In this document: positions 8,514-16,905 of the stretch, one piece after another | Position numbering within the stretch: the first letter of the stretch is position 1 | How the letters are laid out: the number at the start of each line of letters is the position of its first letter | DNA from: Myxococcota bacterium | GTDB lineage: Bacteria; Myxococcota_C; UBA6777 | Length of the DNA stretch: 64,000 nt | NCBI GenBank assembly: GCA_023150835.1 | Contig: JAKLKB010000002.1 | Span: forward strand, 62,001-126,000 | Direction of reading: 5' to 3' | Notes under the pieces: generated by a model | The model's input: only the letters and a program-made list of their open reading frames with translations | The model's database searches: none | Told to the model about the DNA's origin: nothing | Program-made: the position numbers and the translations under genes

Positions 8514-9267
8514 TGGCGGGGGCGTGGACGAGATCTTGTTTGTAGTTGACGCAGAGAGCGTACATCAAGAGGTTGATGCCGATGCGGAAGGCATTTTCGC
8601 GTTGAGCTTGATCGCCCGGGATCACGGCAAAGGCCCAGTTGCCGAAGCTATCGCGCTCCCATGCACCGGTATAATCGTTCATAGAGTAGAGGATAGGGGT
8701 GCGATCGTCGAGAGTGATGCCTTCGATATAGGATTCGCGGAGGATGCGTCCGCCAAAACGGCGGATCAGGTAGAAGGATCGATAGATGGTGTGTTCAAGA
8801 GAGAGTTTTTGTAGGGTGGATTGGGGGAAGATCCGCTTGGCGAGTCGGCGAGCGGATTTGTCAAATTCGCCGTCCTTATCGTCTTCGCTGCGGTCGATCC
8901 AGAGTAGGCCGCCGTTCGAGAGATAAGCGCGAAGGCGGAGGATATCTTGTGCGGGGAGAGCCGAAAAGCCTTTGTTTCCCGTCAACACCAGCATGGGATA
9001 GCGAAACAGTCGGGCGTCTTGGGGGGAGAGTTCGGGGATGTCGATGCCGATCTTGATCGAGGTGCGTTCGGTGAGGCGCAACAACAAAGTAGAGAGCGCA
9101 CGAGGTCGATTGTTCGGGAGGTCGGGGAGTTTGAGTCGGGCAAGGTGAACGGCGGTGTGTTTGCCCATGGCATGGGATTTTGCGTAAAAAAGACAGCACC
9201 CGATCCACACAAAGAACCAAGCTGCCGAGACGCAAAGAGCACGGAACTTACGGTCAAAACGAAACAT
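8494..9267 (-). CDS. DUF4159 domain protein
   Basis: A 257-residue exported or membrane-anchored protein with one N-terminal hydrophobic segment (CVSAAWFFVWIGCCLFYA). The body is a DUF4159-type Rossmann-like fold: YPMLVLTGNKGFSALP, then the LRAYLSNGGLLWIDRS motif, followed by RRFGGRI and a late WAFAVIPGDQ motif with NLLMYALC. The ATG at 9267 has GGAGG 7 bases upstream, which is better than an in-frame TTG at 9282. DUF4159 proteins belong to the same amidotransferase-like superfamily as the central domain of the gene at 3591-5978 and commonly share loci with DUF58 proteins. The last residues derive from a minisatellite. Confidence 0.8.
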   Translation of the reverse strand: MFRFDRKFRALCVSAAWFFVWIGCCLFYAKSHAMGKHTAVHLARLKLPDLPNNRPRALSTLLLRLTERTSIKIGIDIPELSPQDARLFRYPMLVLTGNKGFSALPAQDILRLRAYLSNGGLLWIDRSEDDKDGEFDKSARRLAKRIFPQSTLQKLSLEHTIYRSFYLIRRFGGRILRESYIEGITLDDRTPILYSMNDYTGAWERDSFGNWAFAVIPGDQAQRENAFRIGINLLMYALCVNYKQDLVHAPAILRRRR

Positions 9268-9306
9268 ACCGACACCTCCCAAGAATAGGACGATTGCAAC
9301 GTATGA

Positions 9307-9417
9307 TACGATATCCGAGTGATGTACACAGCAAAGGAGAATGCGTAGACGCCCGATTATTGGGCAGCCACAGGGGGCTGCCCCTACGTTTTACGATCAC
9401 ACTACGGGCAGATTTCC
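9307..9417 (-). mobile_element. MITE-like element, copy A
   Basis: A 111-bp member of a five-copy family. It is bounded by TACGATATCCGAGTGATGT on the left and, on the other strand, GGAAATCTGCCCGTAGTGTG on the right. The core has an inverted repeat, GGGCAGCC..GGCTGCCC. It contains no ORF of its own. It lies directly against the broken cytosine methyltransferase remnant, whose open frame runs into it. Confidence 0.75.
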
Positions 9418-9559
9418 TCTGGTATGTTTCCACCGCAGGCGCGGACGCATCGGCAGCCCAAACGATGCGAAATCCCTGAGCACGGAACCCCAGCCCCAAT
9501 CCGCCTGCTCCACAAAAGAGGTCGACGACCGTGCCGACAAACTGCTTTTCCAACGCCAA
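9411..9559 (-). pseudogene. Remnant of a cytosine-C5 DNA methyltransferase (N-terminus only)
   Basis: Roughly 45-50 codons translate to a textbook C5-methyltransferase start: VVDLFCGAGGLGLGF (motif I, SAM binding), then GFRIVWAADASAPAVETYQR (motif II region). The frame then runs straight into MITE-like copy A, and nothing of motifs IV-X follows before the DUF4159 gene. A TTG at 9559 or 9553 with GAGGAG upstream could be the old start. This is a truncated, presumably non-functional dcm-type gene, probably the relic of a restriction-modification system. The element or a deletion at its edge may have caused the loss. Confidence 0.8.
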
Positions 9560-9581
9560 CAGCTCCTCTAAAGCGCCATCA

Positions 9582-12500
9582 TCACGAAGCAGCGCGATTG
9601 GATTGTTTGAGGTAGAGGGGAAGGGCTTGTTGGAGCTGTTGGAAGAGACGTTGTGGGAGAGCAGAAGGGAAAGAGGAGTCGAGGGCAAAGAGCAAGAGGG
9701 CGGGGACTTGATGCCGTTCGAGAGGACGGCAGAGACGGAAAGCAGCTTGGTTGGCAGACTCATCAGCGCGCAAGGTGCGAGCGATCTCGGGTTCGGCGAT
9801 GCAGATGCTTTGGGCGAGGCGACGGTTGGCGGGGACACGAGAAGAAGTCCATTCGGTGAAGTAGCCGTCAAGACTTTCACGAGCAGCATCGTCCTCAAGA
9901 GCAACAGCGAAGAGGAGTTGTTCATAGGAGGGGATCTTGGCGTGTTGTTCGATCGCGAAGAATTCGGCTTCGTTGAGCGAGATGCCCGTGACGGGAGAAT
10001 CTGGATCGGAGATGGTTTTGGCGTTGGGCTTCCATCCACGGGGGAAGGGTCGGTTGTGCTTTTGGCAGAAGGCGAAGTACTGTCCACGCGACACAGGACG
10101 ACAACTGAGCAAGAACGGGCGGAAACGATGATCGCCGTGCCATGAACCCGTCATCAGGACGTTGTTTTGGTTGTGTTGGAGCCAATCGATAGCGGCGCGG
10201 ATATCGGCTTCGGCGGCGCGCAGCTTGGGATCGATCTCGTCTCGTTCTTTTTGAAGAAGTTTGAGGGCAGCCGTCCAATCGTTCTTTTCGACGAGTTTCC
10301 AGAATCGCTCTGTTGCGGAAGGAGGGGGAGGAGGGGGAGGGGCAACGGGTTTTGGCGGAGTAGCGGGTGTGATCGGGGTTGCGGGGGTTGGAGCGACCGA
10401 AGCAACGGTGGAAGCTGCGGTTTTTGATTTGCCTTTGCCTTGTCGCATCCGAACGATCTCAACGCGATGGCTTGGGGTAAAGAGGTAGGGCTTGTGTTGT
10501 AGGAAGCTTTGAACGAGGGCGATCTCTTCGGTGTGTAGGCCCTTTTTGTCGATCTGTTCGCCATGACAGTGCGTCACACAGAAGCAAAAGAGCGACTTGA
10601 GGTGGAGGTGTTTTTGTTGAGAGAGGACACGCTCAAACAAGGAACGGCGGGGATCAAGGACATAGATGCAGCGGAAAGTGATATCAGCGTCGATTTCGTC
10701 GCGTTGACGGTGCTTTTTGACGATATTTTTAGGAGAAAAGAGTTGGATCAGTTGGCCGCGTCGGTCATGCGAAGTGGTTGTCCATTCTGCAAGAGGCGCT
10801 TGTGCGGGCCAAGGTGCGGAGACACCTGTCGCGGTGGTTAGGGCGAGATCGCGGGCTTTGAGCAGTTGTTCGAGAGAGGGGAGTTGGAGGGTTTGAGCTT
10901 CGGCGAAGCGTTGCGCATCCCACCACGAGACGCGAGAGATCACGCCTTGGGGATCTTCGAAGGTTGCGGCTTTGGCGCGGAAGCCGGCAGGGAGCGGAAG
11001 GGCATGGTTGCGGCAATGTTGGATGAATTGTTCCCGATTGACGGCACGTTCCATTACCAAGAAAGGTCTTCCATCGATGGGGCCATCGAGGTGGCCGGGA
11101 ACAAAGCGCCAAGAAGCGTCAAAGCGTGCAAAGAAGGCTTTTCGTTCGTTGAGGAGTTGTTGGAAAAGCGCCCAATGTTCGCCAGACAAGAAAGCGGTGT
11201 CTTGTTCGGGCTTGGCGAGAAGTTGTTGGAAGAGGGCGAGATCGTTCTTTTCGATCGCCTCCATGAGTCGTTGTGCATAAGAGGGATGGTATTCAACGAC
11301 GATCTCGGGTTCGGGTTCAGGTTCAGCCACCACAGGAGGCTGTGGCGTCGGATGTTCGGGGGATGTTGAAGAGGTTGCGACGGGAGAAGGTTGCGTGGGG
11401 GCGACAGGGGCAAAGAAGACAGGGATATCTTCGAGGGCGACGTTGTCGTTGGCGGCAACACCGCGTGCAAAGGTCGGGTGGAGGGGTTGCCCACGGAAGA
11501 GGACAGCAGAGGGAAGGTGCGTAGCTTCGGTCTGTTGGGCTTGTTGGATGGTGCGGTTGAGTTGGCCGACAACGGAGCGTACGGCATCGCCCGCAGCTTC
11601 GCGGATCTTGGCGCGGGGGTCTGCGTTGGCCTGCCAACGTAGAGCTTGAACACCCGAGTTGACTTTGCCGAGCAGTCGGCCCATTGCACCGACGGCGGTT
11701 TCTCGGAGTTTTTCGTGGGGCGTGTGTTCAGGGTTCATTGCAAGCATGAGGGCAAGTTCGCTGAGTCCCATCTCCAATTGGTCGAGCATACCGAGGGCGC
11801 GGCGTCGAGCGACGGGGCGCTCGGGGTCAACGAGCAGTTGGACAAGTTCGAGCAGGCGATCGAAGCTACCGAGGCGAACCATCGCGATCAACAAACCCGC
11901 TTCGAGGTTGGGTTCGAGGGTTTTGGCATCGCGTTGTTCTTCGAGGAATTCGGCGAGCCAATCGAGGGCTTCGGGATCACCGATCTCGGCGACGACTTGG
12001 GTGGCGATCCAAGAGAAGGCGGGATCATTGCGGGTGATCAGGTCGAACATTTGGGGCAGAGCGGTGGATCCGCCCGCCATACCCGCAGGGCGGATCAGCG
12101 AGATCAAGCGAGGCAAGTGCAAGAACGGAGAGTTGAGTTCTTTGCGAAGGAATTTGAAGAGGACAGGACCGGCTTCGGGGGCGCGCAGATCACCGAGGGC
12201 TCGGACAATCCCTGCGAAAGCTTTTTTGTAGGGTTCGTGTTGGTTGATCTTGTCGAGAGCTTCGAGGAAAAGGGGCGTTGCATCACGACCGATGACACGG
12301 CTGATGGTGCCAGCGCAATCTTGGAGGACGAGGTGATCGGGATCTTCGCGGAAGCATCGTTCGAGCGCAGGACGAACGAGAGCGCGTTGTTCGTCAGAAC
12401 GCACCAAGCGACGAAGCGCTTTGACTGCACAACGACGGACATCTTTGTTGGCTTCTTGTTCGACATCGATCTTGGCGAGCAAGGGGCGGATGGCGGCTTC

Positions 12501-15500
12501 GACGCGCAACGCGCCGAGGCAATCGGCAGCGGCGGAGCGAGTATCTTTGTGAGATCCATCCAAAAAGGCCAATAGAGCTTGTTTTTGTTTGTCGGAGAGT
12601 GCGCGTTGTGACAAGGCTTCGAGGGCGAGGGCTTGGATCTTGGGGTTGCTTTCTTTTTGGAGGCAAGCAAAGAAAAAGTCGGTCTCTGCGCCCAATTGGG
12701 CGAGGGCTTGGAGCATACCTTGTTTGACTTGGAGACTTTTTTCTTCGTGGTAGCAAGCAAGCAAGAGAGGCTTCCAATGGAGGTCGCCCATTTCACCGAT
12801 GGCTTCGGCGACGACTTGACGCAGCAGTGCGTTTTCCTTGGGATCTTTGAGTAGGCGCTCAAAGCGTTCGTTGATATCCGAAAGACCGAGACGACCGAGG
12901 GCACGGGCAGAACGGATGCGAACCAATCGATCGCTGTCATTTTCAAGGGCATAAAGAAGGGGCGGAGCGACCCAACCAGCGGGCGCGTGGAGCTTTGCGA
13001 GAGCTTCGAGGTCGTCTTTGTGGAGTGCGCGCCCCAACAATCCGAGATCTTCGGCGGCTCCTTGGCGCAGGTCTTTGTGGGCGGCTTCGTTGCGCAAGAG
13101 ATGATCCAAGACCAACAAAGCAAGGGGGGAACGGAAAGAGACGAGATCTTCGCAGGCTTCGCGCCGTGTGTCTTTGCCCTTTTTGGGGTTCATGGCCACG
13201 CACGCTGCGTCACCTTCGACAGGTCGGGCGTGACGCAACGTTTCTTGGACAGCTTTTCCGACTTGTTTGGAAAAGTCTTTGGAAGCCAAGACGTCGATCA
13301 GATCGACGAGAGCTTGCGGATCACCACAGCGATAACGGGCATACCACAACATCGACCAGAGACGGGGTTCTTGGGCTTTTCGGAGAGAGAGTTTTTGCAA
13401 AAAGCCGAGATCTTCGGGAGCAGCGAGTTCAGCAAGAGAGCGCAAAGACATCCAACGGACGGCTTGTGCGGCATCGTCTTGTGCAGCTTTTTCACGCAGA
13501 GCAGCGCGGTTGGCCTCGCCAGCAGGCAGTTTTCCGAGCAGTTCAGCCGCACGCTCTTGCTCTGCAACATCGGAAGCATCGAGATAACCGCGCAAGTAAT
13601 CGATCACAGAGGCGGTCATTTCGGCGCGAACGAAAGCATCAAGGAGTTGTTGGTGCATCTCGTGACGATCGGCGGCACGCCAAAGTTTCCAAGCGCGAGG
13701 CAAAGCATGTTCGGAGCCACAAAGTGCCAAAACACGCGCACTGTGGCGTTGTGTGGACGCAGCGCCAAAGAGATCCAACATACCGATGCCAAGGGCTTCG
13801 GCAGCGAGTTCGCGCAGAGATTCGTCTTCTTTGTTATTTTGCAAGCGTTGCAAAACGACCGAGAGTTCGTCAAGAACAGGGCCAAAAGCGTCTTCTTCTT
13901 GGGCTTCCATCAAACGCTGCGCGGCGCGCAACAGGGCTCCGCCTTGGCTTGGGAGCTCTTTCTCAAGCGTGATAAAATAGCCGCGCACGTCGAAGGGCAG
14001 CGAAGAATGTTGAACACGCAAGATCGGCAACAGAGCAGCCAGCCGTTCCAGTTCGCCCAAGATGATCAAGCCGTAGGTAGTCGCCAACTGTGCGCGCTTT
14101 TCGCTGATCAGCGTCCAGTTGACTTTTTTCGCAGGAGTGTTTGGGGCAGCATTTTCTGCCGAGGCTTCGGTCTTTGCGGCGACAGCGATCTCGACCGATG
14201 TGTCGGCTTTTTCTTGGTTGCTTTCAGCCTGTTCATCCGAAGGTTCTTCAGCAGAAGCTGTTTCTTCGGACTGTTCGGAAGATTCAGTAGCTTCTGAATC
14301 TTCGGACTCTTCGGTGGTTTGCTCTTGGGTGGAGCTTGTGAAGAGTGCTGTGGTTTGTGCGGCTGTTTCGAGGGCGGCTTCTTGTGCGCCAAAGACCGTC
14401 ACGGTGTTGTTGGCGTCTTCGAGCAGACGGGCAACACAACGCTGCACGCGGTCTCGCAAAGCAGGGGGGTCATAATCACGCAGTATATGGACAAGGCTCA
14501 CCGCCCCTTTGCGGCGCAGTTCAGAAGGGATGCTACCGGGGGGGCTTTGTTCGAGAACACGCAGCAAGATGCGCAAGATCCGATCACGCGAACCCGGGAT
14601 CTCTTCTAGCAAACGGGGTTCGACGAGCAGGCCCGCGATCTCTGCGCGGATCCAGTCTGCAACGTCCCAATTATGTTCACCTTTTTTCCGTTTCAGGCGA
14701 TTTTGCAAGCGAAGCTGCCACATCCCTTTGTCTTGGAGGGCTTGGAGCAGGCTTTCGAGCTGGCCGGGGAATAGGCGCAAAAGGATCTGAAAGCGGGTTT
14801 GCCACATCCGACGTTGGCTATCGAGTGCCTTGAGTGTATTGCGGTCGTAATCGGCCTTGGTTTCGGCTTCTGCTTCTTTTTGATCGAGTTCCATCCCCGA
14901 ACGACCGAGGGCCATCATCAAACGCTTGGTGGTTTCGCGCAGATCGAGATAGCGCTTGACGGCCCCTACCGCCAAGGAGATCGCTCCAACACGAAACAGC
15001 GCAAGGAACGCTTTTCCCGGGTTGGTGGGCGTAATCACGATATCTGCGTTAAATTTGATGCCCAACAACGAAGCGATCCCAAGGAAGGATTGGTTGACGT
15101 TTGAAAGAACATAACCAAACCAATCGAATAGCGTGACGTTGCCTTTGACGGCGAACAGGAACTTGCCTGTGACACCATGCAAGGCAGCCCAAAAAGCCGG
15201 TGTCACGGCAAAGATCAGCACGATATTTCCGCCGATGATCAGCCACAAGGGGAACCACTTGTCGACGCCGCGCAGGGTCAGGCGATCTTCAGATATCTGT
15301 CCGTTGAGATAGTTGAGTTTTTGCTTTTCGCTCAAGAAGTAAAGGACGTTTCCGACAACGCCCCCCACAAAAAGCAGCGTCAACATGACAAGGATGATCA
15401 CGCTCGACTGTAGCCGCAGCATCCAAAGCGCGTAAGCAGTCCCCACCCCGACGACGTAAAGCACCGCGATGGCAAGAGGCACATCGCGTTGACGGACTTT

Positions 15501-15668
15501 CCCGAAGTCAAATCCGAGGCTCAACAAAAAAATGGTTACTCCAAGAACAAGGAGCATATCGATGCGTAGTTCCCAAAGAACCAACCCAAACAACAGACAG
15601 TACACGACGTGTATGATCTGGATGGGGAGGGCTTTCACCTCTGTTGGCAGTGTGTTTGTCTCAGCCAC
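9582..15668 (-). CDS. Giant membrane HEAT-repeat protein with two C-terminal SUMF1-like domains
   Basis: A 2028-residue protein starting at GTG 15668 (AAGGAG 5 bases upstream). Residues 15-260 hold about six TM helices. From about 270 to 1430 are many HEAT-like helical repeats (LLRQVVAEAIGEMGD and VRRCAVKALRRLV are good examples), interrupted near 430-515 by an acidic, low-complexity Glu/Ser/Ala insert. A proline-rich linker leads to two copies of a module: a helical leader (MEAIEKNDLALFQQLL, then WKLVEKNDWTAALKLL) followed by a divergent formylglycine-generating-enzyme (SUMF1)-like domain (about 1518-1680 and 1836-2010). Both keep the RPF..PV.R.QF, W.DA..FA..QT..LPS.EQLL and AEWT or TEWTSS landmarks. 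The catalytic cysteine pair of true FGEs is not apparent. Probably a scaffold or substrate-recognition protein at the membrane. Confidence 0.75.
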   Translation of the reverse strand: MAETNTLPTEVKALPIQIIHVVYCLLFGLVLWELRIDMLLVLGVTIFLLSLGFDFGKVRQRDVPLAIAVLYVVGVGTAYALWMLRLQSSVIILVMLTLLFVGGVVGNVLYFLSEKQKLNYLNGQISEDRLTLRGVDKWFPLWLIIGGNIVLIFAVTPAFWAALHGVTGKFLFAVKGNVTLFDWFGYVLSNVNQSFLGIASLLGIKFNADIVITPTNPGKAFLALFRVGAISLAVGAVKRYLDLRETTKRLMMALGRSGMELDQKEAEAETKADYDRNTLKALDSQRRMWQTRFQILLRLFPGQLESLLQALQDKGMWQLRLQNRLKRKKGEHNWDVADWIRAEIAGLLVEPRLLEEIPGSRDRILRILLRVLEQSPPGSIPSELRRKGAVSLVHILRDYDPPALRDRVQRCVARLLEDANNTVTVFGAQEAALETAAQTTALFTSSTQEQTTEESEDSEATESSEQSEETASAEEPSDEQAESNQEKADTSVEIAVAAKTEASAENAAPNTPAKKVNWTLISEKRAQLATTYGLIILGELERLAALLPILRVQHSSLPFDVRGYFITLEKELPSQGGALLRAAQRLMEAQEEDAFGPVLDELSVVLQRLQNNKEDESLRELAAEALGIGMLDLFGAASTQRHSARVLALCGSEHALPRAWKLWRAADRHEMHQQLLDAFVRAEMTASVIDYLRGYLDASDVAEQERAAELLGKLPAGEANRAALREKAAQDDAAQAVRWMSLRSLAELAAPEDLGFLQKLSLRKAQEPRLWSMLWYARYRCGDPQALVDLIDVLASKDFSKQVGKAVQETLRHARPVEGDAACVAMNPKKGKDTRREACEDLVSFRSPLALLVLDHLLRNEAAHKDLRQGAAEDLGLLGRALHKDDLEALAKLHAPAGWVAPPLLYALENDSDRLVRIRSARALGRLGLSDINERFERLLKDPKENALLRQVVAEAIGEMGDLHWKPLLLACYHEEKSLQVKQGMLQALAQLGAETDFFFACLQKESNPKIQALALEALSQRALSDKQKQALLAFLDGSHKDTRSAAADCLGALRVEAAIRPLLAKIDVEQEANKDVRRCAVKALRRLVRSDEQRALVRPALERCFREDPDHLVLQDCAGTISRVIGRDATPLFLEALDKINQHEPYKKAFAGIVRALGDLRAPEAGPVLFKFLRKELNSPFLHLPRLISLIRPAGMAGGSTALPQMFDLITRNDPAFSWIATQVVAEIGDPEALDWLAEFLEEQRDAKTLEPNLEAGLLIAMVRLGSFDRLLELVQLLVDPERPVARRRALGMLDQLEMGLSELALMLAMNPEHTPHEKLRETAVGAMGRLLGKVNSGVQALRWQANADPRAKIREAAGDAVRSVVGQLNRTIQQAQQTEATHLPSAVLFRGQPLHPTFARGVAANDNVALEDIPVFFAPVAPTQPSPVATSSTSPEHPTPQPPVVAEPEPEPEIVVEYHPSYAQRLMEAIEKNDLALFQQLLAKPEQDTAFLSGEHWALFQQLLNERKAFFARFDASWRFVPGHLDGPIDGRPFLVMERAVNREQFIQHCRNHALPLPAGFRAKAATFEDPQGVISRVSWWDAQRFAEAQTLQLPSLEQLLKARDLALTTATGVSAPWPAQAPLAEWTTTSHDRRGQLIQLFSPKNIVKKHRQRDEIDADITFRCIYVLDPRRSLFERVLSQQKHLHLKSLFCFCVTHCHGEQIDKKGLHTEEIALVQSFLQHKPYLFTPSHRVEIVRMRQGKGKSKTAASTVASVAPTPATPITPATPPKPVAPPPPPPPSATERFWKLVEKNDWTAALKLLQKERDEIDPKLRAAEADIRAAIDWLQHNQNNVLMTGSWHGDHRFRPFLLSCRPVSRGQYFAFCQKHNRPFPRGWKPNAKTISDPDSPVTGISLNEAEFFAIEQHAKIPSYEQLLFAVALEDDAARESLDGYFTEWTSSRVPANRRLAQSICIAEPEIARTLRADESANQAAFRLCRPLERHQVPALLLFALDSSFPSALPQRLFQQLQQALPLYLKQSNRAAS

Positions 15669-15818
15669 GATCTCTCCTTCCGCGCTAATAGGGTCTCAAC
15701 ATACCGATCTGGTGGCTCCAACCCACAAGGGCAGAGCCGAAAAGGCAATCGAAAGAGGCATCTGATCAAAAACACGCGCTCTCGGCGCGTCAAAGTCGAT
15801 GGTGTCGGGGGTTTGCGT

Positions 15819-16673
15819 TTAGAGGTTGTTGGGGCAGGCTGTGTTGTCGTCTTTGACCAGTTCGATCACCGAAGTATTGGGGGAGAAGGACACTTCTGTG
15901 CGAGCCTTCACCACGCCGACACGCTTGGGTTTCGTTGGGGTTTGACTGTTGCTATCCTGCCGCCAGTAGCCTTTCACAGAAAAACGCAGATCCTGCCATT
16001 TTGCAGGAGAAAAAGTGATATTCTGTTGTTCCCCTTCAGCCAATAGATCAGGGAACAAAGACTCCTTGAGGACAAACAAGTCGGGTTCTTTGGGTGTGGT
16101 GGCTGTCGTCACTTGAAACCGAAAGCCGTTTCCCTCTAGGTCGGCGGGTTGGATAGCGAGGAGAAGACTCATCCCATTGACCACGCGAAACGCGTCATTC
16201 GTTTGACATCTGCGTTCGTTGGTTTTTCCGCTGTTTGCCTCGACACACGGGCAAGCTTGCGCCTCGCGCTCACCTTGCGTGCAAAAAAAATTGTTGAGAG
16301 AGCGAGAAGCATCCGCATTTTGTGGAAGTTTTGCTTTATCATAGATCCACGCATGGCCGATTTGAGCGGATGGCTCGCTTGTTGTGTTGTATTTTGTGAG
16401 ACGGAATTGCAAGACCATCGCAAACGTGTCTGTTTGTGCGACTTCGGCTGTTCCATTCGAACAAGCATCCAATTTTTGAGAGACTTGGAAAGTAACGGAC
16501 GGGCAATCGGGGCAGACCGAAGCACAACCACAAAGCGCCCACACAGCCATCGCACAAACCAGCGACGAAAAGCAGACGCGGAGCATTCCACGAATCTTGT
16601 TGGAAACAGCCCAACGGCAAACACCACCAGCCGCCCTTCCTACACCACAACATACAGACCACACCTCGCGCAT
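15819..16673 (-). CDS. Predicted lipoprotein of unknown function
   Basis: A 284-residue protein. The ATG at 16673 has GAGGAAGG 8 bases upstream, so it is preferred over the longer open frame. The N-terminus is long and basic, then a hydrophobic segment ends in the lipobox WALCGC (Cys near residue 50). The mature part is hydrophilic with scattered Cys pairs (CPDC, CTQ, CPCVE) and beta-strand character; no family was recognised. It is probably an outer-membrane lipoprotein. The next minus-strand gene upstream begins about 230 bases away. Confidence 0.6.
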   Translation of the reverse strand: MREVWSVCCGVGRAAGGVCRWAVSNKIRGMLRVCFSSLVCAMAVWALCGCASVCPDCPSVTFQVSQKLDACSNGTAEVAQTDTFAMVLQFRLTKYNTTSEPSAQIGHAWIYDKAKLPQNADASRSLNNFFCTQGEREAQACPCVEANSGKTNERRCQTNDAFRVVNGMSLLLAIQPADLEGNGFRFQVTTATTPKEPDLFVLKESLFPDLLAEGEQQNITFSPAKWQDLRFSVKGYWRQDSNSQTPTKPKRVGVVKARTEVSFSPNTSVIELVKDDNTACPNNL

Positions 16674-16905
16674 ACTACTAACCTTCCTCTGTCGTATCTT
16701 GACATACATCCCCAAAAAAGGCGTTGCCTTGACGCCCGATCCGCGCAGCACCAAGGCATCCCCAAACAACAGGAGCCTTTCGACGGGAAAGCACAAGACA
16801 TCGGCCTATAGGTATCGCGCAAGTCGGACCTGATCTCAAGGCTTGTGTCAAGTAGAAAGGCAAAGAAAAGCCGAAATACGGGGAGATTCGAGAAGCAGGT
16901 AGGGT

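Noticed and set aside
12987-14297. 436-residue open frame on the plus strand
   Set aside because: Antisense to the giant HEAT-repeat gene, no ribosome binding site, no domain; long shadow frames are expected opposite codon-biased genes.
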